From Gemmatimonadota bacterium (GTDB lineage Bacteria; Gemmatimonadota; Gemmatimonadetes; Gemmatimonadales; GWC2-71-9): a stretch of 23,726 nt of DNA. The stretch spans positions 1 through 23,726 of the forward strand of contig QHUQ01000022.1 in the NCBI GenBank assembly GCA_003221985.1. Reading direction: 5' to 3'. The notes under the pieces were generated by a model that ran no database searches, had not been told where the DNA came from, and saw only the letters and a list, made by a program, of their open reading frames with translations. This document shows positions 10,537 through 17,427 of this stretch, one piece after another. Both the position numbers and the translations under genes were made by a program. Each line of letters opens with the position of its first letter. The first letter of the stretch is position 1.

Positions 10537-11366
10537 GGAATCAGCACCCCCGCGTACCCTACCACGCGCGCATTGTCGCCGGAAACCCAACCTGACTGGC
10601 GGTAGTCTACAACCTCCCCCTGCTTCGCGCCCAGGGCTCGCGCGGCCGCGATCACGACGGCCGCCGGCCCGCGGCCGCACATGGAGATGCGCTCGCGTTT
10701 GCAGCGCGCCAGCAGCTCCGCGCCGTCGAGTGCCGTCACAGCCTCGAGGGCACGCGCGTCCTTCTCCTCCGACACACGCGCCGGCTCGTAGTGATTGAGA
10801 TCGCTCGACGCGAGCAGCAGGACGGGCTCGCCGGTCGCTCGGACGAGACTCGCGAGCACGTCTCCGAGCTGACTCGCCGGCTCCCACGCGTCCCAGGCGA
10901 GCACCAGCGGCACGATGCGCACGTCCGATCGCAGCATCTGGAGAAACGGCAGCTCGACCTCGACTGCGTGCTCGGCGCGATGGGCGTCGTGATCCACCTC
11001 CACGAACCCTTTAGAGATCTCACGGAGTGCTTGCGCAGCGCCGGCATCTACCGGGACGTCGCCGAGGGGTGTGTGGAACGCGCCTTCCTCCCACAACGAC
11101 ACGCCGCTCTTGGCGTTCGACATGCCCGTATGGTTGGGAGCGACAATGATGACGAGACCGGGGATCGTTACGCGCGCGAAGACGGCAGCCGCGGTTGGAC
11201 CGGAGTAGATGTAGCCGGCGTGGGGCACGACAACAGCGACGACCGGACGGCCGGACGGCCGGACAGCCTTGCGCGCATCGGCAAGGAGGGTGGCAACTGT
11301 CGCCCGCAGCTCGACGGGATCAGAAGGGTAGAATCGCCCGCTGACGGCGGGCGGGCGGACGTTCAC
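10533..11366 (-). CDS. amrB: Memo-like protein (AmmeMemoRadiSam system protein B)
   Basis: Member of the Memo family, which is structurally related to class III extradiol dioxygenases; the bacterial biochemical role is unsettled. The GTG at 11366 gives 277 residues and overlaps the upstream stop as GTGA. Conserved pieces: PPAVSGRFYP at the start, VVPHAGYIYSGPTAA (His49), VAPNHTG (His79), DHDAHRAEHAVEVELPFLQ (about 125-143), ASSDLNHYEP (His192), MCGRGP (Cys230) and GYAGV at the end. All histidines expected at the putative metal site are present. In many genomes it pairs with an AMMECR1 protein and a radical SAM enzyme; neither is in this window. Here it is coupled to a Minf_1886-like gene and the NAD(P)HX repair gene. 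The symbol follows common usage and is less certain than the family. Confidence 0.92.
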   Translation of the reverse strand: MNVRPPAVSGRFYPSDPVELRATVATLLADARKAVRPSGRPVVAVVVPHAGYIYSGPTAAAVFARVTIPGLVIIVAPNHTGMSNAKSGVSLWEEGAFHTPLGDVPVDAGAAQALREISKGFVEVDHDAHRAEHAVEVELPFLQMLRSDVRIVPLVLAWDAWEPASQLGDVLASLVRATGEPVLLLASSDLNHYEPARVSEEKDARALEAVTALDGAELLARCKRERISMCGRGPAAVVIAAARALGAKQGEVVDYRQSGWVSGDNARVVGYAGVLIP

Positions 11367-11758
11367 CCCGAAGAGGAGACTCCGGGCCAGCGATAGCCCG
11401 CCCCGGCCTTGAAGACTTCCGCGAACTCGTACACCCGCTCGAAGTCCTCCAGACGATCGGTGGGTTGCTGCGCCAGCAGTCCGACGTCGATCAGGATGAA
11501 GACGATTTGCCCGAAGTCTTCCGTGGTGTGAATGCCCCAGTGCGTCAGCACCGCCGACGCCAGCATCCCGAACTGCTCCAGCGCGAAATCGCGGCAGGCC
11601 CACGCCAGCTCGACGCCACTCAGATGCCGGCGCGCGGGGAGGCGCGTCTGCGCGAACTCCAGCGCCGCGAGCACGAACACGTAGGCGCGCTCGTTGTATT
11701 TCCCATCGCGGCGGCGGATCTCGGCGAGGGCCGCTTCGAGAGTCGCGACGTCGCTCAT
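11363..11758 (-). CDS. Minf_1886 family protein of unknown function
   Basis: Small cytosolic protein of 131 residues. The ATG at 11758 overlaps the lon stop as ATGA. I recognise the Minf_1886-type pattern: an N-terminal helix with GKYNERAYVFVLAALEF, then the RHLSGVELAWACRDFALEQFG block, then MLASAVLTHWGIHTTEDFG and a hydrophobic FILIDVGLLAQQ helix, ending with the DFERVYEFAEVF block. No membrane segment, signal peptide or catalytic motif is seen. The family has no established function to my knowledge. Its overlap with the genes on both sides suggests the group is made in fixed proportion. Related proteins seem common in Verrucomicrobia, Planctomycetes and Gemmatimonadota, which fits the suggested origin. 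Confidence 0.78.
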   Translation of the reverse strand: MSDVATLEAALAEIRRRDGKYNERAYVFVLAALEFAQTRLPARRHLSGVELAWACRDFALEQFGMLASAVLTHWGIHTTEDFGQIVFILIDVGLLAQQPTDRLEDFERVYEFAEVFKAGAGYRWPGVSSSG

Positions 11759-14205
11759 CGCCGGGCTTGGCCCGGAGGCGGTGGAGCGGCCGGCGAGGCC
11801 GGCGGCGTGGGAGGTGTCGTCACCACACGAATCCCGCCGGAACGGCGTTCCGAACGCTCTTCAGCCAGCGGCACCTCGAGCAGTGCCAAGTCGAGCACGT
11901 CGTCAATCGTTTCCACGAGCTTGATATCAAGCAACTTCTGCACCTCTTCAGGCAAGTCAATAAGGTCGTTCTTGTTGCGTTCGGGAACGAGTACGGACGT
12001 CACGCCCGCGCGTGCCGCCGCGGTCAGCTTCTCTTTGAGCCCGCCAATCGGCAGCACGCGGCCGCGCAACGTCAGCTCACCCGTCATCGCGACGTCGTGG
12101 CGCGCCGGCCGCCGGCACAGCAGCGACGCCAGCGCCGCCGCGATCGTGATGCCCGCCGAAGGCCCGTCCTTGGGGACGCCGCCCGCCGGCACGTGCAGGT
12201 GCACGTCCGACTGGGTGAACGCATCGGGCGGGATGCCGAGAGCGCTGGCGCGGGCGCGCAGCAGGCTCCAGGCGGCCTGGGCCGATTCCTTCATCACGTC
12301 GCCGAGCTGGCCGGTCAACGTGATCTGACCTTTGCCGGGCATCCGGATCGCTTCGATGAAAATGATGTCGCCGCCCACGGGCGTCCATGCGAGACCGGTG
12401 GCCACGCCGATCTCCGGCGCTCGACCCGCGACTTCGCTCTGCACCTTGGGCTGACCGGCGTACTTCTCCAGATTCTTCGACGAGATCCTCACGTTCGTCG
12501 ACTTCCCTTCGACCACCTCAAGCGCGGCTTTTCGCAGGATCCCCTGGATTTCCCGCTCCAGCTGGCGGACGCCGGCTTCGCGCGTGTACTCGGCGATCAG
12601 CCGGTCGAGGGCGCCATCGGCGACGTGGGCGCGTTCGGCCTGTTTGCCCTTCCCCAACCCCGTCTCTTTCAATTGCCGCGGCATGAGGTAGCGCTTGGCG
12701 ATCTGCAGCTTTTCCGAGGGCGTGTACCCCACGAGCGTCAGCTGCTCCATGCGGTCGAGCAGCGGATCGGGGATCGGCACCGTGCTGTTCGCGGTCGCGA
12801 TGAACATCACGCCCGACAGGTCGAACGGCACCTCGAGGTAGTGGTCCACGAACGTCGAGTTCTGGGCGGGATCGAGCACCTCGAGCAGCGCGGCCGTCGG
12901 GTCGCCGCGCACATCGGACCCCATCTTGTCCACCTCGTCGAGCATCAGGACGGGCGTGCGCGTCTCGCAGCGCTGCAGCGCGTGGATGATGCGGCCGGGG
13001 ATCGCGCCGACGTAGGTGCGGCGGTGGCCGCGCACCTCCGCCTCGTCGCGCACGCCGCCGAGCGACACGCGCGTGAATTTGCGGCCCAGCGCTTCGGCGA
13101 TGCTCTGGCCGAGTGACGTCTTGCCGACGCCCGGCGGTCCGACGAAGCAGAGGATCGAGCCCTTCGCGTCGGGGTTGAGCGTGCGCACCGCGAGGTACTC
13201 GAGGATGCGCTCCTTGATCGTCTTGAGATCGTAGTGGTCGCGGTCGAGGATTTCGCGCGCCGTCTTGAGGTCGAGCCGGTCCTGCGTCACCCGGCTCCAC
13301 GGCAGCGCGGCGAACACGTCGAGATAGGTGCGCGCGACCTGATACTCGGCCGATTGCGGCGACATCTGGCGCAGCCGCTTCAGCTCGCGGTCGGCGACTT
13401 TCTTGGCTTCGGCAGACAGCTGCGCCTCGTCCAGGCGCTGGCCGAGCTCCTCGAGCTCGTCGTCGCCCTCGCCCTCGCCCAGCTCCTGGCGAATGACCTG
13501 AAGCTGCTCGCGCAGCACGTACTCGCGCTGATTCTGGTCGAGCCGTGTCTTTACTTTTTCCTGGATCTGCGTCCCGACCTCGAGCACCTGGAGCTCTTGC
13601 ACCAGGAAGTCCGCCAGCCGCTCGAGCCTGTGGGTGACGTCGTCGACGGCGAGCAGCTCCGCTTTCGCGGGAAGGGCGAGGTCCAGATTGGCCGCGATGA
13701 AGTCGGCCAGCTTCCCGGCCTCCGTGATGCCGGCGAGCACTTCGTGCAACTCGGCACCGAGGTAAGGGGCGATGTCGATGACGCGGGAGAACTGGGCGAT
13801 GACGGTGCGCTTCAACGCTTCGGTGCGCGAGTCCTCGAGCAGATTCTCGACGAGCGGCTCGGAACCCGCCATCAGCCACTTCTCGCCCTGGGCGATGTCC
13901 TTCAACCGGGCGCGCTCGAGCCCCTGCACCATCACGCGCACCGAGCCGTCGCCCAGCTTCAGCATCCGCACGATCGTGCCGAGCGTGCCGACGTCGTAGA
14001 GCTGATGCGGCAGCGTGTTCATCACGGCGCCCTCGGGCGGTTCCATCCCGCTCATCGATTTCACGACGCCGAGCAACACGCGCTTCTCGCCCTGGATGAT
14101 CTCGTCGATCAGCTGAACGGCTTTGGGATCTGTGAGGGCCAGCGGCAGGACAACGTGGGGATAGACGACGAGCTGGCCCAGGGGAAGGACCGGCAGTCGT
14201 TCCAT
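11755..14205 (-). CDS. lon: Lon ATP-dependent protease
   Basis: Cytosolic AAA+ serine protease that degrades misfolded and regulatory proteins. The ATG at 14205 gives 816 residues, starting MERLPVLPLGQLVVYPHVVLPL. Domains in order: Lon N-terminal substrate-binding domain (about 3-200), coiled linker (about 200-300), AAA+ module (about 305-580) with Walker A GPPGVGKT at 356-363 and Walker B LMLDEVDK at 420-427, then the protease domain (about 595-775) with catalytic Ser683 in PKDGPSAG and Lys726 in GGLKEK. The 43-residue spacing of this Ser-Lys pair equals that of the E. coli enzyme. A short Pro/Ala-rich tail follows. The start overlaps the hsp20 stop as TAATG and the stop overlaps the next gene as ATGA. 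The pairing with hsp20 suggests stress control of the whole run. Confidence 0.98.
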   Translation of the reverse strand: MERLPVLPLGQLVVYPHVVLPLALTDPKAVQLIDEIIQGEKRVLLGVVKSMSGMEPPEGAVMNTLPHQLYDVGTLGTIVRMLKLGDGSVRVMVQGLERARLKDIAQGEKWLMAGSEPLVENLLEDSRTEALKRTVIAQFSRVIDIAPYLGAELHEVLAGITEAGKLADFIAANLDLALPAKAELLAVDDVTHRLERLADFLVQELQVLEVGTQIQEKVKTRLDQNQREYVLREQLQVIRQELGEGEGDDELEELGQRLDEAQLSAEAKKVADRELKRLRQMSPQSAEYQVARTYLDVFAALPWSRVTQDRLDLKTAREILDRDHYDLKTIKERILEYLAVRTLNPDAKGSILCFVGPPGVGKTSLGQSIAEALGRKFTRVSLGGVRDEAEVRGHRRTYVGAIPGRIIHALQRCETRTPVLMLDEVDKMGSDVRGDPTAALLEVLDPAQNSTFVDHYLEVPFDLSGVMFIATANSTVPIPDPLLDRMEQLTLVGYTPSEKLQIAKRYLMPRQLKETGLGKGKQAERAHVADGALDRLIAEYTREAGVRQLEREIQGILRKAALEVVEGKSTNVRISSKNLEKYAGQPKVQSEVAGRAPEIGVATGLAWTPVGGDIIFIEAIRMPGKGQITLTGQLGDVMKESAQAAWSLLRARASALGIPPDAFTQSDVHLHVPAGGVPKDGPSAGITIAAALASLLCRRPARHDVAMTGELTLRGRVLPIGGLKEKLTAAARAGVTSVLVPERNKNDLIDLPEEVQKLLDIKLVETIDDVLDLALLEVPLAEERSERRSGGIRVVTTPPTPPASPAAPPPPGQARR

Positions 14206-14666
14206 TACGTCACTCGCACCGACTGCGCGCCCGACGAGCGCGGCGGTTGCTTGGCGAGCCGGATCTCGAGAAACCCCTGCTCATAGGTGGCGCGAATCGA
14301 CGCGGGATCGACGATGACGGGCAGACGGAAACGGCGCTCGAACGGTCCGATCTGAACTTCCATCGAGTGGTAATGCCGCTTGCCCTGCTGCCGCATCGCG
14401 GTACGCTCACCCGAGATCTTGAGGATCCCTTCATCCAGCTCGACGCTGAAGTCCTCGGCGCGCATGCCCGCGATGTCCATGTGGACGATGAGCTCCTCGT
14501 CCGTTTCGAAGACGTCGGTGCGCGGCTTCCATTTCGGCGAGGCAACGAAGCCGACCGGGCGGCCGTGGGCGACTTCGTTGAAATAGACGTCCAGCTCGTC
14601 GGCGAGATGAACCGTCAGAGAACCCGACCCGCGGGAGGGACGATTGGGAAGACCGCTATCAGCCAT
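14205..14666 (-). CDS. Small heat shock protein, Hsp20/alpha-crystallin family
   Basis: ATP-independent holdase chaperone of 153 residues that binds unfolding proteins. The alpha-crystallin domain covers about 48-140: KPRTDVFETDEELIVHMDIAGM, then the ILKISGER strand, the FERRFRLP block and the signature A-x4-GFLEIRL (ATYEQGFLEIRL). The tail ends SVRVT, where VRV may serve as the I-x-I anchor for oligomers. I took ATG at 14666; a TTG at 14672 is the only alternative close by. No Shine-Dalgarno is seen before either start. It is the first gene of the tight lon run, and its TAA overlaps the lon ATG by one base. The 47-base gap before it is the largest in this whole strand run and may hold a promoter. 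Confidence 0.93.
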   Translation of the reverse strand: MADSGLPNRPSRGSGSLTVHLADELDVYFNEVAHGRPVGFVASPKWKPRTDVFETDEELIVHMDIAGMRAEDFSVELDEGILKISGERTAMRQQGKRHYHSMEVQIGPFERRFRLPVIVDPASIRATYEQGFLEIRLAKQPPRSSGAQSVRVT

Positions 14667-14713
14667 GCGCAATTTAAGATAACGCCCGGCGGGACGGCGC
14701 GCGGGGCCTCAAA
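14667..14713 (-). promoter_or_regulatory. Possible promoter of the hsp20-lon run
   Basis: This 47-base gap is the only sizeable break in about 19.7 kb of minus-strand genes. Read on the minus strand it is very GC-rich and then turns abruptly AT-rich (TTATCTTAAATTG) just before the hsp20 ATG. TATCTT could serve as a -10 hexamer. It ends about 10 bases before the ATG, so the transcript would start at or very near the start codon, which fits the lack of a ribosome site. No good -35 hexamer at 16-18 bases, no CIRCE inverted repeat and no clear heat-shock sigma site is seen. This rests on base composition and one hexamer only. Confidence 0.3.
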
Positions 14714-15316
14714 TCACCGACTTTCCAGCCTATGGGGGGGGGTCGGCGTCAGCCGGCTAGCCTTGATCCAGAACCAATCGTCGGGGAATCCGAGCTTCCC
14801 GTCGCCGTGGATCATCGCGGGGTACCCGTACTGGGGGTCGTACGCGACCTCGAGGACGTCGACCCACCTCGCACTTTGCTCGACATTGTCGAACAACCCT
14901 TCGACCGTGTACAGCGACCACGGTTCGCGCGGCGCCCCCAACGCGTTGCCCGTCGTGTCGTACAACCTGACCGCCACTCCGCCCCGCACCTCGAGGATCG
15001 CCGGGTTCCCCGGCCATGGACAGAAGCAGCCGACCGCGATCTGTATGCGGTAATCGGTGACGTGCCGCGCACGCCACGATTCACGGCGTGTGGCTACCTC
15101 GCGCAGCAGCGAGTCGCGCTCGCCAGGTGTGAGCGGAGCGGTCCAACGCCTGCCAACACCCAACACATTGTTGCCAGGCGGCAGCACCTCGGTGGGCGGC
15201 GGGAGCGGGGCTGGAGGCGGGGCCGGAGGTGGGGATGGCAGGTGACGATGTGCCCCACACGCCGTGCTGAACGCCAGCAGCGCGACCACAAGCGGCACAC
15301 GCAACATGGCTACCAT
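14714..15316 (-). CDS. DUF6174-like lipoprotein
   Basis: Predicted lipoprotein of 200 residues; function unknown. The leader ends in the lipobox FSTAC (Cys20), followed by a proline-rich stalk (about 26-47) that would hold the domain off the membrane. The folded part (about 60-190) matches the DUF6174 pattern: WRARHVTDYRIQI, a Cys-x-Cys turn (VGCFCPW), an ILEVRGG strand, TVEGLFDNVE, then AYDPQYGYPAMIHGD and a final DDWFWIKAS strand. ATG at 15316 overlaps the stop of the upstream gene by 7 bases; a second ATG at 15307 would also work and would still leave a full leader. A run of nine C (nine G at 14734-14742 on the plus strand) codes for the Thr-Pro-Pro tail, so slippage would only change the last few residues. 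Confidence 0.75.
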   Translation of the reverse strand: MVAMLRVPLVVALLAFSTACGAHRHLPSPPPAPPPAPLPPPTEVLPPGNNVLGVGRRWTAPLTPGERDSLLREVATRRESWRARHVTDYRIQIAVGCFCPWPGNPAILEVRGGVAVRLYDTTGNALGAPREPWSLYTVEGLFDNVEQSARWVDVLEVAYDPQYGYPAMIHGDGKLGFPDDWFWIKASRLTPTPPHRLESR

Positions 15317-15900
15317 CCCAGGCGAATAAAGTAGACAACGTAGAACACGAACCAGACCGAGGCGAGGAGGGCAACCCAGCGCGCCGCATGCTGCTCGATC
15401 GAACGCGCACACACGGCACGCGCGAGGGCGGCCAACGCAAACACCGGCGCGATGCGCACGACGCGCGCAAACACGGTCCACAGCAGTACGGCGCTCAGCG
15501 ACATCCCCAGCGAGAACGCCATGCCGGCGTAGACCTTGAGCGGCACGCCTCCCACGATCAGCAGCAGCGTATAGGGCAGACCGCTCGCGCCCAGCAGTAG
15601 CCGCACGTGTTCGAGCATGCTCCACGGTATCCCCGGTACGGCGGCCAGGAAATTGACGTACGCCACACCTGCCGCGGTCAACAGGAAAATCACCGTGACG
15701 GCGACGAGCGAGCCGGCAATCGAGGCGATCCAGGCCGTGACGCCCGAGCGCAGCGAGAAGAGCGTGGCGAACGTCACGTACACGTCCGGGATTATGAAGA
15801 AGAAGAGCCCTTCAGCGAATCCCCATGCGAAGCCGGCCCACCCGGCCCGCCGCTCATCACGCGCGAGCTGCGGAATCCGTTCTGCGAGCACGAAATCCAA
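15310..15900 (-). CDS. Multi-spanning membrane protein of unknown function
   Basis: Integral membrane protein of up to 196 residues with about five or six hydrophobic segments: about 22-50, 55-80, 105-125, 125-150 and 175-195. The first contains the notable block GFAEGLFFFIIPDVYVTF, with acidic residues inside a hydrophobic stretch; this Glu/Asp pair is the best candidate for a functional site. It is somewhat like the small VTT/DedA-type membrane proteins, but I could not confirm their motif, so I leave the function open. The start is uncertain: TTG at 15900 or GTG at 15891, both overlapping the end of the upstream membrane gene (by 44 or 35 bases). Its stop overlaps the lipoprotein start. 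Being packed between two envelope genes suggests a joint envelope role. Confidence 0.7.
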   Translation of the reverse strand: MDFVLAERIPQLARDERRAGWAGFAWGFAEGLFFFIIPDVYVTFATLFSLRSGVTAWIASIAGSLVAVTVIFLLTAAGVAYVNFLAAVPGIPWSMLEHVRLLLGASGLPYTLLLIVGGVPLKVYAGMAFSLGMSLSAVLLWTVFARVVRIAPVFALAALARAVCARSIEQHAARWVALLASVWFVFYVVYFIRLGW

Positions 15901-16516
15901 AATACAGCAGTACGAGAGCGGCGGCTTGCACGACGTGATAGAGCGCGTTGTGGTCGAAATAGACCGGGTGGATGGCGATGCGCGCTTGTTGCAGCAGCGC
16001 CGCGAGCATGGACAGCGCCAAACCGCCCGAGATCAGCATCCAGCTGGCGTTCCCGGGGCGTGACGCTTGATACTGCGCCGCCACGAACATCAGCAGGACC
16101 GTGGGTGCGTACAGCCGCGTGACGGTCGTGAACGATTCATCGACGAACAAAATGATGCAGGCAAACAGCAAGCAGTAGCCCAACACGATGGCGCGACGAA
16201 CCCCGGGCCGAACATCAGGGGCGAACCGGCCGAAGAAGATTGTCAGCGCCATATCGAGCAGCGACCCGGCAACGACGGCGATCGAAAACGCGACCAGTAA
16301 CCAGACGACGAATCCGGCAGCGGTCGCCGTTTTGGCAGGAAAGACGGCATGAAACAGCGCGCCCCACAGCGCGGCGCTCGCGAGTCCCAGCATCACGATT
16401 GCGCCTCGGCGCAACCACCCATCCCCCAGGCGCCCCAGGCGCCAGGCGAAATACGTGCCCAGCGCCGCGAGGCCGAGATCCGTGAACACCACGTCGGGAT
16501 CGGGAATCGTGATCAT
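15857..16516 (-). CDS. Seven-helix membrane protein, possibly DUF6962-like
   Basis: Integral membrane protein of 219 residues with about seven hydrophobic helices and very short loops. The ATG at 16516 overlaps the phosphodiesterase stop as ATGA. Conserved-looking polar residues inside the helices are His in ALWGALFHAVFP (helix 2), Asp in SLLDMALTIFFG (helix 3), and two His in FDHNALYHVVQAAAL (last helix). Seven helices with S/H in helix 2, D in helix 3 and paired His in helix 7 recall the CREST superfamily (alkaline ceramidases, PAQR receptors). The His spacing here is one residue longer than usual, so this is only a suggestion. I believe it matches DUF6962-type proteins, from memory. The coupled phosphodiesterase upstream fits a lipid-related role. 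Confidence 0.72.
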   Translation of the reverse strand: MITIPDPDVVFTDLGLAALGTYFAWRLGRLGDGWLRRGAIVMLGLASAALWGALFHAVFPAKTATAAGFVVWLLVAFSIAVVAGSLLDMALTIFFGRFAPDVRPGVRRAIVLGYCLLFACIILFVDESFTTVTRLYAPTVLLMFVAAQYQASRPGNASWMLISGGLALSMLAALLQQARIAIHPVYFDHNALYHVVQAAALVLLYFGFRARRTDSAARA

Positions 16517-17427
16517 TGATCGCGCAGTTGTTTCGCGCGCACCGGCTGGTCAGAGATGACCCCATACGGATGGCGGGCCAGCGCGGCGCGGATGTCGGGT
16601 TCCTCATTCACGGTCCAGATGAATACCGGCCAGCCCTTCGCGATCAAGCGGTCGGTGACTGCGGCGGGGACCTCGTGATTGATACTGAGCAGGTCGGGCC
16701 GGATGATTTTGCGCATGGCGCGGCGAATGAACTCGCGGCGGACGATCCACGGCAGGTTCACGCGATCTTCCGGCTTGATCTCCGCGAGCAGCTGCGGGTT
16801 CCAGTTGGTGTCCATGAAGATGAAACAGGTGCGCACCCGCGGGTCGAGCTGCTTCACGCGGTACAGCACGAAGGGATTGAACGAGCTCAGCACGACGTGC
16901 TCGTAGGCGTCATGGCGACGGATGATGTCCACCGCACGGCGCTCGATGCCGGTGGCGCCGAGGCCCGGGACCTTGAGCTCGGTCATCAGGATTCCGCCGC
17001 GTGCCATCACCGTCCGCACGAAATCCTCGAACGTGTGCACGGTCGCGCCGTGAATGGTGGGGTTGTACTTGGGGCCGAGATCGAGCGCCAGCATTTCAGC
17101 CGTCGTCTTGTCGCGCACCCGCCCCGTCCCCGACGTCAGACGGTCGACGCTCAAATCATGAAAAATCACGATCTCGCTGTCCTGCGTGAGCTGGCCGTCC
17201 ATGTCCACGCCGTCCATCCCCGCCGCGAGGGCGTGCTCGACGGCATACAGACTGTTGTCGGGACCGAGATTCCCGAAGCCGCGGTGCGCGAACACCAGCG
17301 GTCGGGCCGGACGCGGCACCAGCGTGCCGTGATAGGCCGGCTCGTAACAGGAGAGGTAGCCGCCGAGCAGCACGACGCCGAGCAGAATCAGGCCCAGCGC
17401 CCGCCCGACGGCCCGTCTAGTGACCAT
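16513..17427 (-). CDS. Glycerophosphodiester phosphodiesterase family protein
   Basis: Predicted membrane-anchored, outward-facing hydrolase of the GDPD family, 304 residues, which in the family releases sn-glycerol 3-phosphate from deacylated phospholipids. An N-terminal membrane anchor (about 9-26) is followed by the TIM barrel. Seen: FAHRGFGN (His48, Arg49), FHD (His90), TELK (Glu150, Lys152), SINHEV, and the WTVNEEPDI strand. Two metal positions differ from the family: the usual PENT has Asp (GPDNS, Asp57) and the usual V-E-x-D has Asp (GVDMDGQL, Asp75 and Asp77). Charge is kept but side chains are shorter, so metal preference or activity may change. The ATG at 17427 overlaps the oxidase stop by 11 bases. 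Confidence 0.9.
   Translation of the reverse strand: MVTRRAVGRALGLILLGVVLLGGYLSCYEPAYHGTLVPRPARPLVFAHRGFGNLGPDNSLYAVEHALAAGMDGVDMDGQLTQDSEIVIFHDLSVDRLTSGTGRVRDKTTAEMLALDLGPKYNPTIHGATVHTFEDFVRTVMARGGILMTELKVPGLGATGIERRAVDIIRRHDAYEHVVLSSFNPFVLYRVKQLDPRVRTCFIFMDTNWNPQLLAEIKPEDRVNLPWIVRREFIRRAMRKIIRPDLLSINHEVPAAVTDRLIAKGWPVFIWTVNEEPDIRAALARHPYGVISDQPVRAKQLRDQ

Noticed and set aside
10537..11603. Upstream ends of the long open frames for the nnr (to 10887) and Memo-like (to 11603) genes
   Set aside because: These extensions run through the preceding genes and have no family similarity; the GTG starts in the GTGA overlaps give the normal N-termini.
12518..13879. A 453-codon minus-strand frame inside lon
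   Set aside because: It is an Arg/Ala-rich shadow of lon in another frame; lon is complete with Walker and Ser-Lys motifs.
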